A DNA stretch of 64,000 nucleotides, from assembly GCA_021292105.1 (NCBI GenBank), contig CM037870.1, positions 19,995,424-20,059,423 on the forward strand. The letters are read 5' to 3'. A model generated the notes under the pieces. The model was given only the letters and a program-made list of their open reading frames with translations, was not told where the DNA came from and ran no database searches. Source of the stretch: Anadara kagoshimensis. Taxonomy: Eukaryota > Mollusca > Bivalvia > Arcoida > Arcidae. The translations under genes were made by a program, and so were the position numbers. Below, piece by piece: positions 10,921 through 23,885 of this stretch; the first letter of the stretch is position 1, and every line of letters starts with the position of its first letter.

Positions 10921-12423
10921 TAATAAAAAAGAACTCAAATTTCCTAATTTGTTGTCATCAGCTTAAAATAGACATAAAATTCATATTCTGTGTTTTTATA
11001 GTTTTGTTGACTCACCATAGCAAGCCAAATATTGCGTGCAAACAAACATTTCTACAACCTTCCATCGAAAGTAAAAATGCCTATTTATGTGATTATAAAC
11101 TTGTTTATGAGAAATATGATGAATAAAATTTGATAAAAATCCACAAGTTAATCGTGCATGGCGATGTATATTAAATTATATAATGGAAATTTACATTTTA
11201 TCAGCTGGTGATGAAGCCATGTGTGTTTTACTCTTTGTGTGCTCTGGGGTTAAAATGACAGCAATATGCCGTAAATTGTATTTGTATTAGCGTGTTGTTA
11301 GTGTCTGTTGTTATCAAGTGCATGCAATTCTGATTCATTGTTTTTATTGCCCTTTAAATGTATTTGAGGAGATATTTACCATATTCTAAAAATAATAGCA
11401 TTTAATAGAAATAGGTTGAAGTGGAATTAAACAAAGTCGGTTTTTGAAATGGTGGAGGAAAATCATAATTCCTGAATAATAAAAAGCGACCTGCCAATTT
11501 TTTCATATAATGATCTCTTGATTGGGATTCGAATCCAGAAGAGGCATTGCAATCCTCAAACTGGCGGTATAGAATCTAGTCAAAAATGCATACTTTAATT
11601 TGTATAGCAAACAATGGTAAATGCAACTAAGTTAAAAGCAAGGCATGGTAAACAAATATAAGTAAGACATTAAAACAGGATAATAAATTGTATAAAGGGC
11701 ACTGATTCAAGTAGTTGGTAAAAGTGCCCAAGTAGTTGGTATAAAAACTAACCAAAATTAAAGTAAAGTGATTTAATTTGTTGCTAAAAAAACTTGTACA
11801 TGTATTGCTATTGTAATTAAGAAAGCAAAAGCAAAATAATAATAATAATAATAGAGAAATGAAAAAAGAAATCAATTGATTACAATGACATAATTTTCGA
11901 GATATTGAAATAAATAATTTTAATGCATTGTTCATGATAACATTGCGTGAAGAGCAAATATAAGCAGAATATGCGTGTCCAATCTAAATCCGTTCGAACA
12001 AGTTTTTTTGTATTGTTTGGATGACCTGAACATGAGCCAATTATTATTGACCAATCAAAATCCTTAAAATAAGAGTTTTGTTTAAATATTTTGGATACAG
12101 TAGCTCTAACCAGTTCACTTATTTTACAACCAGGGTCCCTAAATACACATTAATAGAATGTCAGTACATATGAAATTTCTTAATTTATATTATAGAGAAG
12201 CAGTATTGTCCATTAAATGAATGTATTGGAACTGAAAACTATGTAATTCAATTCTGTCAAGTTAAGCTAGATTTTACTTCCTGGTTTTAGGTGAGCTGGG
12301 TTTTCCCAGAAGAGCAGTAAAACGGTTCAAAACAGTACAAATGTGTTACAAAGCTGACACAAATACAGGAAGTTTGGTAGTAGACAAGAAAAGACAACAC
12401 AAAACGTTCTTAAAAAGTCAAAA
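10921..12423. other. Non-coding, no gene supported
   Basis: The 102-codon minus-strand frame at 11627-11935 is F/L/N-rich low-complexity translation of AT-rich DNA. No repeat shared within the window was recognised. Confidence 0.4.
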
Positions 12424-12625
12424 TGACGTATCGCCGACCACGCCCACAATGTTCCGACACTGGCAGCAATCACAGTACCAAAGCAGCGTTACGGCAACTA
12501 ATGACGCACTAATGTCAGTGACGTTATAAATGGCGCAATTCAGACCGAGTTTTCATTCTTTTTGCGTGTAAATCCAGTATCAGGCCATTTGTCGGAACAT
12601 TGTGGGCGTGGCCGGCGGTACGTCA
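12424..12625. mobile_element. 202-bp MITE with about 36-bp terminal inverted repeats
   Basis: The left end TGACGTATCGCCGACC...GTTCCGACA mirrors the right end TGTCGGAAC...GGCGGTACGTCA with two mismatches in about 36 bp. The core is CACGCCCACAATGTTCCG on the left and its exact reverse complement on the right. The interior has TGACGCACTAATGTCAGTGA and TTTTTGCGTGTAAA. There is no open frame across it. A second, diverged copy lies at 27005-27187 in the opposite orientation. No clear target duplication was found. The right end abuts a Repeat A copy. Confidence 0.8.
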
Positions 12626-12790
12626 ATTACACACGTGACGGATGTAGCGAGCTAGACAAGAGGTGTGCACTGCGTACACTCCACAGCACCCGTTCTCACT
12701 TCCTTGGTGGAAGTTCAAGTGTTTAACTTAAGTTTCAAATTTAATTTGCTTTTGTATTGTGATTTAGGCATGGATTGAAATGTTTGTTTC
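12626..12790 (+). repeat. Repeat A copy abutting the MITE
   Basis: It starts ATTACACACGTGACGGATGT immediately after the MITE and runs through CAAGAGGTGTGCACTG, CTCACTTCCTTGGTGGAAGT and GTGTTTAACTTAAG to GGCATGGATTGAAATGTTTG. The upstream half of the repeat is absent, so it was truncated before or by the MITE insertion. Confidence 0.7.
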
Positions 12791-13464
12791 TAATTCTCTT
12801 AGTTCATGTAATTGTCACAGCTATCGATGGCATAACAAAACACTATAAAACGAGACATACATAAAAGAAAGACGACGAACTTTGGTGTAAAACTAGGATA
12901 AAGCAATTTGTATTCTTAATCATGTTTTCACTGTTTCTTTTAATTGTCTACAATTTATTTTAAAAAAATGGAAACAATGTACAAAAAATGAAATTAACTT
13001 CCCAAGTCGGTTTTTGTAGCGCTTTAATAGATTGTATTTAAGCTAAAAGTTTAAAAGTTATTAGGCTTGCTCGCTCATTTAAATTGAATTGTTACGTTCT
13101 CGAGATAATACTAAACACATTTTTACAGACAAGTGTATATTGCATGCCATATTGCGTTCTTATGCACTATTAAGTAACGAGTTTTAAAAACGAAAGCACT
13201 AAGCTGTAATATCGAAAGGACAAACGAACCAAAATGTTGATGGAACACAAACACTGTCTTATCATGCACCTTGTTTTATTTGCATAAATTAAGCTAAAAT
13301 AAAGTGCAAATATAATTATTGATAAAAAAAACAAATGACCAATAACATAATTAATTGACATCATATGATGGGTATCGCTTGCAACAGAAAGGCGCCAACT
13401 TAACGGGTCATATGATTTATCTTTTACTATATTCGAGCTGTTTTCGACATGCAAGAGCTTGGTT

Positions 13465-13665
13465 TCATACATCAAAGACATAGAGACCGGTCCGTGTCTA
13501 AAACACAATCGCGAAAGCATAGTAAAAACGTTAAAACCCCGCAGGCTAAAGACGCTAACTTCCACTATGAATTCAGAATGAAATATGGAAAATCAACTAT
13601 TTTCAAGACAATTTTGAAAATAGAAACATCATACTTGTCGGCAATATTGTGGTGAAGGCCATACA
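13465..13665 (-). repeat. Repeat A copy, diverged
   Basis: CCGTGTCTAAAACACAATCG, AAAGCATAGTAAAAACGTT, ACTTCCACTATGAATTCAGA and GACAATTTTGAAAATAGAAA...TGTCGGCAATATTGTGGTGA follow the reversed family order. The 131-codon minus-strand frame at 13170-13565 overlaps it and is not credible as a gene. Confidence 0.55.
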
Positions 13666-14543
13666 ATATTTTTTGAAAGCCTTGGCTTGCAATTTCAATG
13701 TACATTGTCTTATATCAACATATACAAAGAAGATTAAGAACAGGGATTAAAATATAGTTTTGTCGCTATATTTATTGTACACGAAACTTTTTAGAGAAAA
13801 AAAAAATATTTCTTAATCGCTGATATATTAAACAAGAATGGAATAAACCGTGCACAAATAATGATTATTTATTGAAGTTTACACAGCTTTATCTATTGAA
13901 GCCGTACAACTTTACGACTTTGTTGCATGACGTTGTAATCGTAACACGCACGCATGTCATATATATGGTGAGATAACTATCTTTCAGAAGTCGTTTACAA
14001 AACTAAATAGATTCGTTCTTGGTAGAGGTTACTTATTGGTCATTTACAGTCAATTGGTCAAACTGATATGGTCATTATTTATATATTTTCAGGATATCAC
14101 AGCGATAAAGTAAACTGCGTGAGTATTACTATATATATACGTGTGTGTATGTGTGTGTCAAAATCCTTACTTTGTATTTGCCATGTAGGTGCTTGTTTTT
14201 GTATTCAAGAGTTTATCATGAGTTAAGGGGTTACTTATGGGCAGGACGGTTTTCAGTTTTATTTTAAAGTTATATTCCATATTTTCAAGTTTACTATAAT
14301 ACATTTATAAAGTTAGTAAACACTGCCCAAATCCGCGGTTTTTTGAGAAAATCTTGAACATGCCTCTAATTAAATGCTGTTGGTTTTTCTTTTGCAATTT
14401 TGCTTTATTTGACCTTCCTTAGATTAATTGATCAATTCAATTGGGTTTTTAGATCCCAGTCAAAAATACATGTATTTCATTTTATCGATACATTATCAGT
14501 TATATATGGAGTGTAGTAATTTTTAACTTTCCCGTTTGTAAAA

Positions 14544-14680
14544 GAGGGTTCTTTAGCGTGTTACTCTTGACACGCAACGCTAACCGTGACACGGCATCGG
14601 TCCCTTATTTTCTAGCTTCAACGCTTTTACTTCGCTTTTGGATTTTGGTTTTGACGTGAATTGAAGTTTTTTTTATTGTT
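14544..14680. repeat. SINE body fragment next to a Repeat A 3' tip
   Basis: AGAGGGTTCTTTAGCGTG and AACCGTGACACGGCATCGGT at 14544-14610 resemble the reversed SINE centre. TTTTACTTCGCTTTTGGATT followed by TTTTGACGTGAATTG at 14620-14665 resembles the forward 3' tip of Repeat A. Both matches are short and diverged. Confidence 0.4.
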
Positions 14681-16459
14681 ATCGACTACTGTAAAATATA
14701 CATATACCTCAGTTCGTTGCCCCTATTTGTTAATATAAGGAATGTCATTATTTACACGTTTCGACGATTATCGATGAAGATATATAAAGAACGATTAACA
14801 TGCTTCACCATATGACAATAGGCGAAATGGCAAATGCTAAAAATGAAGTTTTACTTATAGTTCATTCAAATGTTGGCATTATATAGGGATATTGCAAAAC
14901 AATCGTGGAAACTTAAAAAAATAAACATTGGGACTTTAAAATTTGGCGATAAGCGCGATGGCCAAACCTTTGACGGATATAACAACTAAGTGTCGTTGTG
15001 AATTATTGTCAGACAACAGAAAGGCATGGCTATTGGTAAGGTTGTTCTTTTAAACTATATTTTTGATAACTGCTAAGAATTAAGTGGATAGTTAAAACCT
15101 TTCTCTCTTCAAGCACACTTTCAGCACATCAGTTGATTGTAACTGCACGATTACCGTCTAAAGTTGGATTGTGAGTTCGATGTTCAGTGATGGCTTTTTA
15201 CATACGTATATTTTATTTCATGCATGTCGACTTTATGCTTCGTGCTCTTCATTATTTTACCCATTGACGAGAGTAAATGTTAGTCCCTGTGGCTACTTTG
15301 TCTAAAGCATTAAAGCATCGGATTATGGATCACGTCACCTATCATCACCTATTTAATTTTGGCTTAAATTTCAAGCAGATAACAAGAACGTTTGTCAGTT
15401 CGCTTGTCGATGATAGTAGGTATTCATTGTGATCTCGAGTTCCTTTTCAACCACCTGATGTAAGCGATTCGGAAAAGGTAAACAAATATTGACTGGAATG
15501 TAAGAAAACTCCATTATATCAGTTTATAATGAGCGAGGTTATTGAACTTTTTTCCTAGACTTAATTGCCTTCTTTTTAACGAAATCTTATTAATCATATT
15601 TATTGAATTTCGCACGCATATAAAGCCTTTTCTGACTAATTATTTTCTATGAGGAATTGTTTAACACGATAGAACCAGGAGTATTAGACTCTAGTTGGAT
15701 GAAATTTCGTCAAAATATTTAAGTAGTGTAATTTACAATTGTCGTTATTCGCCTACAATACTAAACTTGCAATACTTCATAACCGTTGGATCTATTGTTT
15801 ACAATATAAAAAATTATGCTTTCATTACGGAAAGTTTATACAACGAAGCAAGTATTATGTCTCTGTATAAAAATATCCTTACTGTAGTTCCACAAATTCA
15901 GTGCACATGGAAAATGAAAGAATAAAGTCGTATTTTCCAACGAATTCACAAAATTTGTCAAAACTTAATACAAAATATACTGACCTAATAGGAAAAATAT
16001 TTTTAGTCATGAAAAAGTGAACTTTAGTTTGTGCATTGAGCAATTTTTTAACTTTTTAACAAAACAACAAATTTGACTAGGTCAAAATTATCCCTTCTGT
16101 ACCTTCTTACTCGGACAACTATAATTGGAATATTCATGATGATCACACCTTGGAAAACCCCGAACAACAATGACCTACCTGACCCTAAATGCCCTGATGT
16201 AACTTTGAATTAGGCCCAATTGATGTATAAACTTGATCAAATTTCCAAAGTTTTCGCAAAATTTCTCTATGTACAGGAGAACTGAATAATAATGTTTTTA
16301 ATTAAAAATATAATTTGGATTAGGTCAGTGCATTTTATTAATAGTTTAATGGAAACATTTTCAATTAAAAGAAATAAAAAATTAAAGCCATGTGCACTCA
16401 ATTTATGGAAATACAGTAGTATATAATTAAACGTCTCACTCTAATACTTTCCATCGATA
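14681..16459. other. Non-coding, nothing recognised
   Basis: No domain-bearing frame or shared repeat was found. A weak tRNA-like string lies near 15287-15345 but lacks a convincing B box. Confidence 0.45.
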
Positions 16460-16600
16460 AAGTTTACACGTGGTCATGGTGGGTGAAGCTCGCTAGACAG
16501 GCGGTCCTTGAGCACCCGGCCTAATCCGTCTTAATTTTCAGTTTTTACTTTGCTTTTGGATTATGATGTTAACATAGATTGGTATGTATGTTTTTCATCT
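16460..16600 (+). repeat. Repeat A copy, 3' part
   Basis: ACACGTGGTCATGGTGGGTG, GAGCACCCGGCCTAATCCG, GTTTTTACTTTGCTTTTGGA and ACATAGATTGGTATGTATG match the forward family. Confidence 0.7.
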
Positions 16601-17549
16601 TCTACAAAATCAAAATAAATGTTTTCACAGTATATTGTTAATGATTACTTAAATAGCCTGTTCATCTCGACAGACATATTATATATAATATGACCATCCA
16701 TATGCAAAAAGGGCCCCTAGGTAAAACATTTAGAATTTCACGATTTGTTTTATATTCTTGAACCTGAAGCACCAACACAAGTTTTTCAAAAAACATTGAT
16801 AAAGGTGTAGTTGACTGTTGTGGAGAAATTATCATAAAAAAAAAGAAAGTCTTGTTGTCATAACAGACTATATTTGTTTTCATTATTTGCTGTTTTCTGT
16901 ATTATGTTTGCATTGTTGTAAGGTTTCATTTTTCGCTTACGTAACGTCATATATATTTCGTTTTGTCAACCCACTGAACACTAAATACATGGTTTTGATT
17001 ATAAATTAAACTTTCTAATATACTAAGCTGTTATTTGGATAAATAATCTTTAAGCATTAAGCAATTCGACTGACACTAATTGGACTTGACTTGTCTATTT
17101 GGACTAGTCCATAACGGAATGTACTACTAATGGGCTTCAGTTAAATTGTCAGAGGCAAGATTGGTTTTAATGGTCATTGACCTTAAATTTGTGACAGTGT
17201 CAAAGAGATAGAAGCCAATAATCAAATTATCATGCAAATCCTTTTTATGATATATTTGTATGGGGTTATGTCAAGAAAATTTTTTAATTACTATGACATC
17301 ATAATACGTTGACGTGGTGATTTTGACGTCACGAATTCTGTTAAATATACTGTAAACATATTTATTTTAGCGTGTATTACTTTAAGTGCAAATTTGAAAT
17401 TGTTTAAATCCACATGGATTTGAATAAGCGTGATTTTCATGGAGCATCTCGTACTGAATTTGGCGGCGGATTTTAAGTATCTGTAATGATATACCGGTTA
17501 AACCGGTGTGAAATTTGTGTGTTATTTAAATTTGTATGTGCTTTTCACC

Positions 17550-17665
17550 ATCTTGAAAAACAATTTGGTGTCATAATTTCAATAATGGTCAAAAGACTAC
17601 TGATGAGGAATTGTATCCCAAAATGGCCGTCTAGAGGTATAATATGTAATTTTAACCGCAGTGCT
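17550..17665 (+). repeat. Degenerate hammerhead-repeat fragment
   Basis: ACTACTGATGAGGAATTGTA at 17597 carries the hammerhead CUGAUGAG box and stem II 5' strand. The partner box is CCAAAAT instead of CCGAAAC, so the invariant G is lost. GGCCGTCTAG and GGTATAATATG follow as in the other copies. It is an inactivated relic of the family best preserved at 63150-63610. Confidence 0.65.
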
Positions 17666-18493
17666 ATTTGGTCTTTTTGCCGTTCATACTAGTCCTGTTT
17701 TTTCAGTATTTTTGACAGAACTGATTTGTTTTGTTAAGCTATTAAGACTTGTTTTTTCTACTTGCTGAAAAGTAATGGTTGACCAAAGCATTTAAGCATA
17801 TTTTATTTAAAATTCATTGTTTCAATTTTTATGCGATATATTCAAATGCATATTTTATTTAAACTGAAACCATCATTTTTATAAATTTTTATGCGATACA
17901 TTCAAAATTATGTTCAATTGTCAATACGCAAAAACAGTACGTCATTCGATATACAATGGAAATAATTGTTCCACAAAAACGTATGGTTGTGTAACGTTGA
18001 ATGCTGAAAAGACATTAGTTTGCAGCTTTACGCTGTTACTAGCAATAAAGTAGCCCTTACGCTTTTGACCATGATTCGGAAATTAAAGTGATAAAAATAT
18101 ATATCTGTTGACGTTTATAAATTTCATATTTTTTATATTTTTGAGGGTATTTTTTTCTCTAAAAAAGTGTCCAGTCTGAATTTGATCTGGCCATCTGCAT
18201 AAACACGTGAATATTTTCCTATTAACTTCCCACACTGAACTACTTAATGTTTTTGCATCTTTACGTGAGCGGAATACATCATGAATTTATCATAATTTGT
18301 TTTTGATCGATGATTAATAAGGACTATATACTACTGATGTCTGAATGTAGAAATGTTATATAAACGCCATTCTAATTTTTTTTATAATTTTTTTTTCAAA
18401 AAGAGAATGATTTATCAATAATCATGATTTGTTATGTAATTTTTGCAAGTACTTTATTTCATAAGAATCGAACTTCTTAGTTCTAACTTATAT

Positions 18494-18870
18494 TCCAAAT
18501 CAAAAACAAACAAACCTATTTCTGTAGAAATTACAATTCTAAACTGATACTAAGACTGAAATATTGAGTAAGATACATGTATGTCTAAAAGAGCAGTGGG
18601 TGGGTGCATTGAAAACATAAATTTTGTGATGTTGAATTTGTCTTTTTATAACATTAAATATACCGGTCGATGTTTCAACTAACAATCTAAAAAGCAAAGT
18701 AAAAATAGCAATTAAGTGATCATTTCCCAAGGAAGTGAGACCGGCCAGATGCTTCGTTAGTATAAAAACCTCTAGCTTAAGAATTCGAATTCAAAGAATA
18801 TGGGACTTTAGATATATCCAAGGTAATTTTGCAAACAAGGACAATATACAGTATTGTAATGACTGTAAAT
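18494..18870 (-). repeat. Repeat A copy with internal insertion
   Basis: The reversed tip AAATCAAAAACAAACAAACC lies at 18497. After about 145 unexplained bp the family resumes at 18660 (ACCGGTCGATGTTTCAACTA, AAAAGCAAAGTAAAAA) and runs through CAAGGAAGTGAGACCGGCCA to TATATCCAAGGTAATTTTGC and ACAGTATTGTAATGAC. The inserted stretch has no recognised ends. Confidence 0.55.
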
Positions 18871-19269
18871 AACTTTAGATCTTTGATATGTCTATGCTTG
18901 CAATATCACCGATCGAGTCAAAATATTTCATTTGTATGAAATGTGAGGTAAATATGAAGGTGTGCAGGTATAATCAAGTAATACAAAGTTCGACGTTCTG
19001 AAGTATTTTTATAACTAATATAACTAATATTACCGAGAAATATCTGACAAGTGATATGTGTTTAGCAATATGTATCTGCATTATGATGTAATTCAAAGAA
19101 AAGGTTACTGATAACTCGGTACTTCTTGTATATCACACTGTAAGCAAAAATTTTTCACGCAAGTATTATTATATCTTTAACCTTAAGCACAGTGTTTTAA
19201 TCCTCTATATAATTTGTAAGCTTAGTATTCCAATACATCTATTTTACAAGCACGATTTCTATTATCGGT

Positions 19270-19560
19270 TTTGTAAGCTGGTGTATGTTTTTCCGAGGAT
19301 ATCACAAATTCAGTCGACAATAACCGTGTATTATTGTCAGAAATATACAATAATCTATGAAATGTAAAATTCTTCAAAAACTATGGTATATTCTCTCATG
19401 CAAAGTGTTTTCTTAGCTAGCTATATTTGGTAAAATATATTTTGTTCCGGTGGGTATCTTTTTAACATGGGTTTCGCAGTTTTGGTCCAAGAACTACTGA
19501 TGAGGAATTGTATTCCAAAACGATCTTATAATGCTGTAAATTTAAATTAAGTCTTGACTA
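19270..19560 (+). repeat. Hammerhead-repeat copy, ribozyme core mutated
   Basis: It begins with CCGAGGATATCACAAATTCA and contains TATTATTGTCAGAAATATAC, CAAAAACTATGGTATATTCT, CATGCAAAGTGTTTTCTTAG and TTTGGTCCAAGAACTACTGA. The CUGAUGA box is at 19497-19503. The second core box reads CCAAAAC instead of CCGAAAC, and the stem I partners no longer pair, so self-cleavage is not expected. About 290 bp correspond to one unit of the tandem at 63150-63610. Confidence 0.75.
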
Positions 19561-20240
19561 ATAGAAGTTTTTCTTTAAGCATTCATGTATTTCAGATACT
19601 TCCATTTATTTATTCTACCTGTTTTTGACAATATCAGCAAAACTATCTTTATAATCTGTTAGTCTCTATAACATTGACATTAGAACTTTTGACATTTAAA
19701 TGATATTTTGTTATTCTCCATAACAATGACATTAAGATTGTTAACCTGTTTCAAGGCAATTTAATTCCAACCTAAAAGGCCATATTTACCAATCAATTTT
19801 AAAATCTTTAATATTTTCTAATTCCTAGGATATGATTAAGTCAATGTTTTTATCTTCCAAAATCTCCTAGTGCCTAGAATATTTACAGCAATAGATTACA
19901 TATTTATTGATATTTTTGTTCACTATATAGCCATGTTTGCATAAGCTAATACATTTTAGCAATGTTAACTTTCACTTCATTAAAGACAGAAATTAATTCT
20001 TAAAAAACGCATCATGATGCAACACGTATTATTGATCAATTTAATCTGCTTATCGTGTTAAATGTTTAAGTTCATAATATAGATCGGGTAATAAGTAATA
20101 TTCAGTGATCCTTATTCAATCTGAAATATATCCTTTACAAAAGTATTAAACCCTTTTTGATATCTAAATTTGCCCATTCACTAAGCTCTATATTCAGTGT
20201 TAGCGTGCTGCGTCTTCTTTGATATTGTCTGTTTTGTTTG

Positions 20241-20480
20241 TAATCAAAACAAACATACAAATCCATGTCCGAATCACAATTCAAAAGCAAAGTAAAAACT
20301 TAGCTAAGGTTAAACACGTAAACTTCCAATGGGGAATGAGGCCGGGTGCTCCGGAAGTTAAAGAACATCTTGCTTGTAATCAAAATAGTGTAAAAGAAAC
20401 ATGCAGCTATGGGACGTCAAATATACCCAGGGTAATCCTGGACACAGAGGCATCAAACTTATCAACAAAACTATTTTACG
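20241..20480 (-). repeat. Repeat A copy
   Basis: AATCAAAACAAACATACAAA, TCCATGTCCGAATCACAATT, CAAAAGCAAAGTAAAAACTT, GAGGCCGGGTGCTCCGGAAG, GGGACGTCAAATATACCCAG and ATCCTGGACACAGAGGCATC follow the family. The open frame of 95 codons over it is a repeat reading. Confidence 0.8.
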
Positions 20481-20519
20481 CAGGTGTATTGATGCAAAGA
20501 TGCTGATAAGAAACAATCT

Positions 20520-20765
20520 TTCCAGTCTTAAAGCACAATTTAAAAAATGAAAAAACCCAAATTAAGTTAAAACTTCAAAGTCCAAGGGTGAAGCGAGTCC
20601 GGTTGCTCCTGAAGGGTAATAACCTCCTGTGTTGTTGCTAAATCTACAACCGCCACATTTGAGATTAAAAGAAACATAGAACTACGCGACGTAACAAATA
20701 TCCAAGGAAATTTCTAGATACAGAGACATCATACGTATCAACAATATTGTAATGATGGCTATTAA
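20520..20765 (-). repeat. Second, more diverged Repeat A copy
   Basis: It lies directly behind the previous copy in the same orientation. TCCGGTTGCTCCTGAAGGGT, TAACCTCCTGTGTTG, GATACAGAGACATCATAC and ATCAACAATATTGTAATGAT match. Two adjacent copies of different divergence suggest insertion of one next to the other. Confidence 0.7.
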
Positions 20766-21630
20766 ACTTGTTTTCTGTATTGTTGATCGTCTTTCAAGGT
20801 ATTTATATAGTACCAGATGGACATTTGTCAATTTCATTTTCGGAAATTCATGGCTGTCGTCGCAGCTTTGAACTAATGTTTTTTTATTTATGTATCATCT
20901 CGCATGTTTGGCTGATTTGCAAAAAAAGTCTATTCATGTTGACATTATTTACCTTGACTTTGATAATAATTTTGTCAAAGACACAAATAAAGACAACTTA
21001 TAGCATGTGGATCCCATCGATCACTTTAATCTGCTAATCCTATTATCGTTGCTTTCATTACATAGACCAGGATATATTAGATGTATGAAGGTAATGTTGT
21101 TCTATTGTTCGATTAATACGGAACAAAATTGATTTTGAAAAAAAATTTTACTTGCTGTATTTTTAAAATAAAAAAAGCATTTTATTTTAAAGATGTACAT
21201 TTATAGACAACTGGTTGTAAATACGCATAAGTGTACTATTTTATCATTTTTTTCAAGTTGTAAAATGTCTTCCGTTCTTGAACTTAAAAACACGTATATC
21301 CTTGATAATAACAATTGCAACCAGGAAGAAGATATAAAAAAGGAAATGAAACGAGTACAGTAAACAAGATAAAAAAACGTTTTCCTTTAAAGATAATTGA
21401 AATAATTAAGGCTTAACAATCTTTTTGTAATTGACATTTTGGGAATGGATTTACGAGGAATGTTAACCGATACTAAGCTCCTGTTTCATGAGGTTTGGTA
21501 TTTCACTTTTCAATTTCGGTAACATTTACGTGTCACTCTTAAGATATAACTTTCCATTTTTAAAATTCAGGAATTGTCAACATTTCGAACATCATTTGGA
21601 TTAAAATTTTTCTCTGACAATACAATGTAT

Positions 21631-21640
21631 CCCCCCCCCC
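21631..21640. repeat. C10 homopolymer
   Basis: Ten consecutive C residues in otherwise AT-rich DNA. It has no apparent link to a gene. Confidence 0.9.
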
Positions 21641-22182
21641 TGCATTTATTATATCCTCTGGGATGCTTAGTGCGCCAACAGAGGTTGTGATTATTATAAC
21701 TAAACCTGTTTAATTTTACAGCATTGGACTACCGTTATAATAATATTCCCTATCAGTAGTGCTCGGACTAAAACCGTGGATATCAAAATTTTTTAATTTG
21801 AATTTTTATCCTATTATGCTCATAGATCTTGTACCCGGAAACGGCAAATGCAATCTAAACACATGACGATACCTGCAGACTCTATTGGTCATAATTACTC
21901 ATTGTTGATTTATCATACCAGGAAGTGCAAGCGTGACACGCAATACACTTGATCATAAGAAAAATAAAAGACGAGATTTATCATAGATTATATTTATTAG
22001 ATAAAGGATGCGGGAAGTTGTCGTTGTGCAACTGATTGCGAAATAAAACTTTATGAACCTCACTGATTACCTAAATGACCTCCATTTTATATTTAGTATG
22101 TGATGATAAGTACATAGTGTTGTAGTTCTATTTTTATTTGCCACTAGTTGTTTGTCAAACTGACTGTACTGATTCTTCTAAA

Positions 22183-22370
22183 ATGTCTCATAGTTCAATG
22201 TTCCTTTCACTCAATTTTGATTACACACGTAGCGGGTGTAGCCAGCTAAACAGGAGGTGCTTACTCTTACGGGGCGCCCAACCTCATTTCCCTGGGTTGA
22301 AGATAATTTTTTAGATGTTACTTTGCTTGTGGATTGTGGTTAGGGCATGGATTAGTATGTTGTTTTTGCC
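22183..22370 (+). repeat. Repeat A copy
   Basis: GTCTCATAGTTCAATGTTCC (the family stop-codon region), TTTTGATTACACACGTAGCG, AGCTAAACAGGAGGTGCTTA and CATGGATTAGTATGTTGTTT are present. It is 5' truncated just upstream of the family stop codon. Confidence 0.8.
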
Positions 22371-23594
22371 TGACTCTACTATACTTGCATTGTAAAAGGT
22401 GGGTTTCAGGATATATATTTTAATAAAGTTGTTTCAATTTTGCAGTGTTAGACGGTCGTTTCCGAATAAAATTTCTCATAGCTAATGTTCAAATCAGAAA
22501 TTGGAGAAAACTAAAAAAAAATTAAGATATGAAATTTTAAGACGGTAGACTTTACTTTATTTTTTATAAGGATTAGAGGTTCTTTATTTTCTGAACACCT
22601 AGCCTTGCGACCCTAGTGCTTTACTTCACTTTGCCAGTTCTCAAAATTTTACTAGGCTTTTGGATAAAGTAAAAGAGTAAACACCTCCTTCAATATTATG
22701 AAGCTGTCTGAACCATACCAGAAAATGCGACGAAATTAATAAATAATAGTAGCAAAATTTAATGTTTTAAAGACGACAACTGTATCCGTGAAATTCGTTC
22801 ATTATACTATGCATCTTCGTATAGTCACTATACAAAAAAGGAAAAGGACACCGTGCCCTCAATATACTTGAGGAAAAGAGAACACAAAATAATATTACGG
22901 CTAAAAAGTGACCATGGTGTGAAAATTAATTATAATTCACCTTCGCATGTTAAATTACCCAATAATTTACCTATACATAGTACATATATAGCAAGGGAAT
23001 TCACTCTCTTAAAAACCACAGACGTATTCAACTAAGACCAAATTTCAATGGATAAAACACAAATTCACAGAAAAATATATATTTTGAAATTATACCAAAA
23101 AAAAAATAAATTTAAACAAATTGCAGTTTTGTATTTTTGTTTGTCAAATTAATTAAAAACTAGTTGTATGCAATATCCATGGTAATGTCATAATCGGAAA
23201 AAATCTTCTCAACTGAAATGTCATTTTGTTGCCAGAAAGATGTTAATTATATTGTAAGAAGATCCGACTTATCCACAAAAGCACGATATCTTAAACATAT
23301 ATAGAACATTGACCTAAACAAACATCGTAATAAAGTGAATTAGGCCGTGCTTATTTTGTCTGTTTTTGTCACTTTGGTGCTATTGTATTTGTGTGTTGGG
23401 GTGTTAAACCCTTGTATATAAAATCAAACAAAACATATGTATCCGTTTACATTTTTGCTATCAAGACATTTATGTCTGATTATTTAGGGAAAAATACAAT
23501 TTCTGAAACGTGTTTAATGCATCAAATAAATAATTAATAACGAAACCGTTATTGTAATATTTTCAATATAATAATTAATTGGTTTTATTTTAAT

Positions 23595-23885
23595 GAGTTG
23601 AGTTAAGTTGAGTAATGGTGTCTAACGACCCAGTCAAGTATATTTCACTTATTTAGAGACGTCGCCAGTTATAAATGAAGGTTAAAATTTTGCCTGTGTG
23701 TTGCGCTGATGACATTTTACAGCAGGGTTCTTTATCGTGCCAAGCCCACTGTTACATGGGACTTCGTTTATTTTAAGTTCTCATCCGAAAGAACAGTGAC
23801 TTTAATTTCGTAATGCCGAGTGCTTGGCGCATGAACAGTAACTGCCCACCTTCAAGTCTTGTGTCAGATGTGGTCGGGGTTCGAA
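23595..23885 (-). repeat. tRNA-derived SINE, nearly complete body
   Basis: The reversed tail GAGTTGAGTTAAGTTGAG is followed by CCAGTCAAGTATATTTCACT, GTTGCGCTGATGACATTTTA, GGTTCTTTATCGTGCCAAGC, GGACTTCGTTTATTTTAAGT, GTAATGCCGAGTGCTTGGCG, AAGTCTTGTGTCAGATG and GGTCGGGGTTCGAA (the B box). It breaks off inside the tRNA-like head. Confidence 0.85.

Noticed and set aside
13170..13565. 131-codon minus-strand ORF
   Set aside because: It overlaps a Repeat A copy, has no domain, and its hydrophobic half is AT-rich low-complexity translation.
15287..15345. tRNA-like string (GTGGCTACTTTGTCTAAAGC...GGATTATGGATCACG)
   Set aside because: The B box is missing or too diverged, and no SINE body follows.
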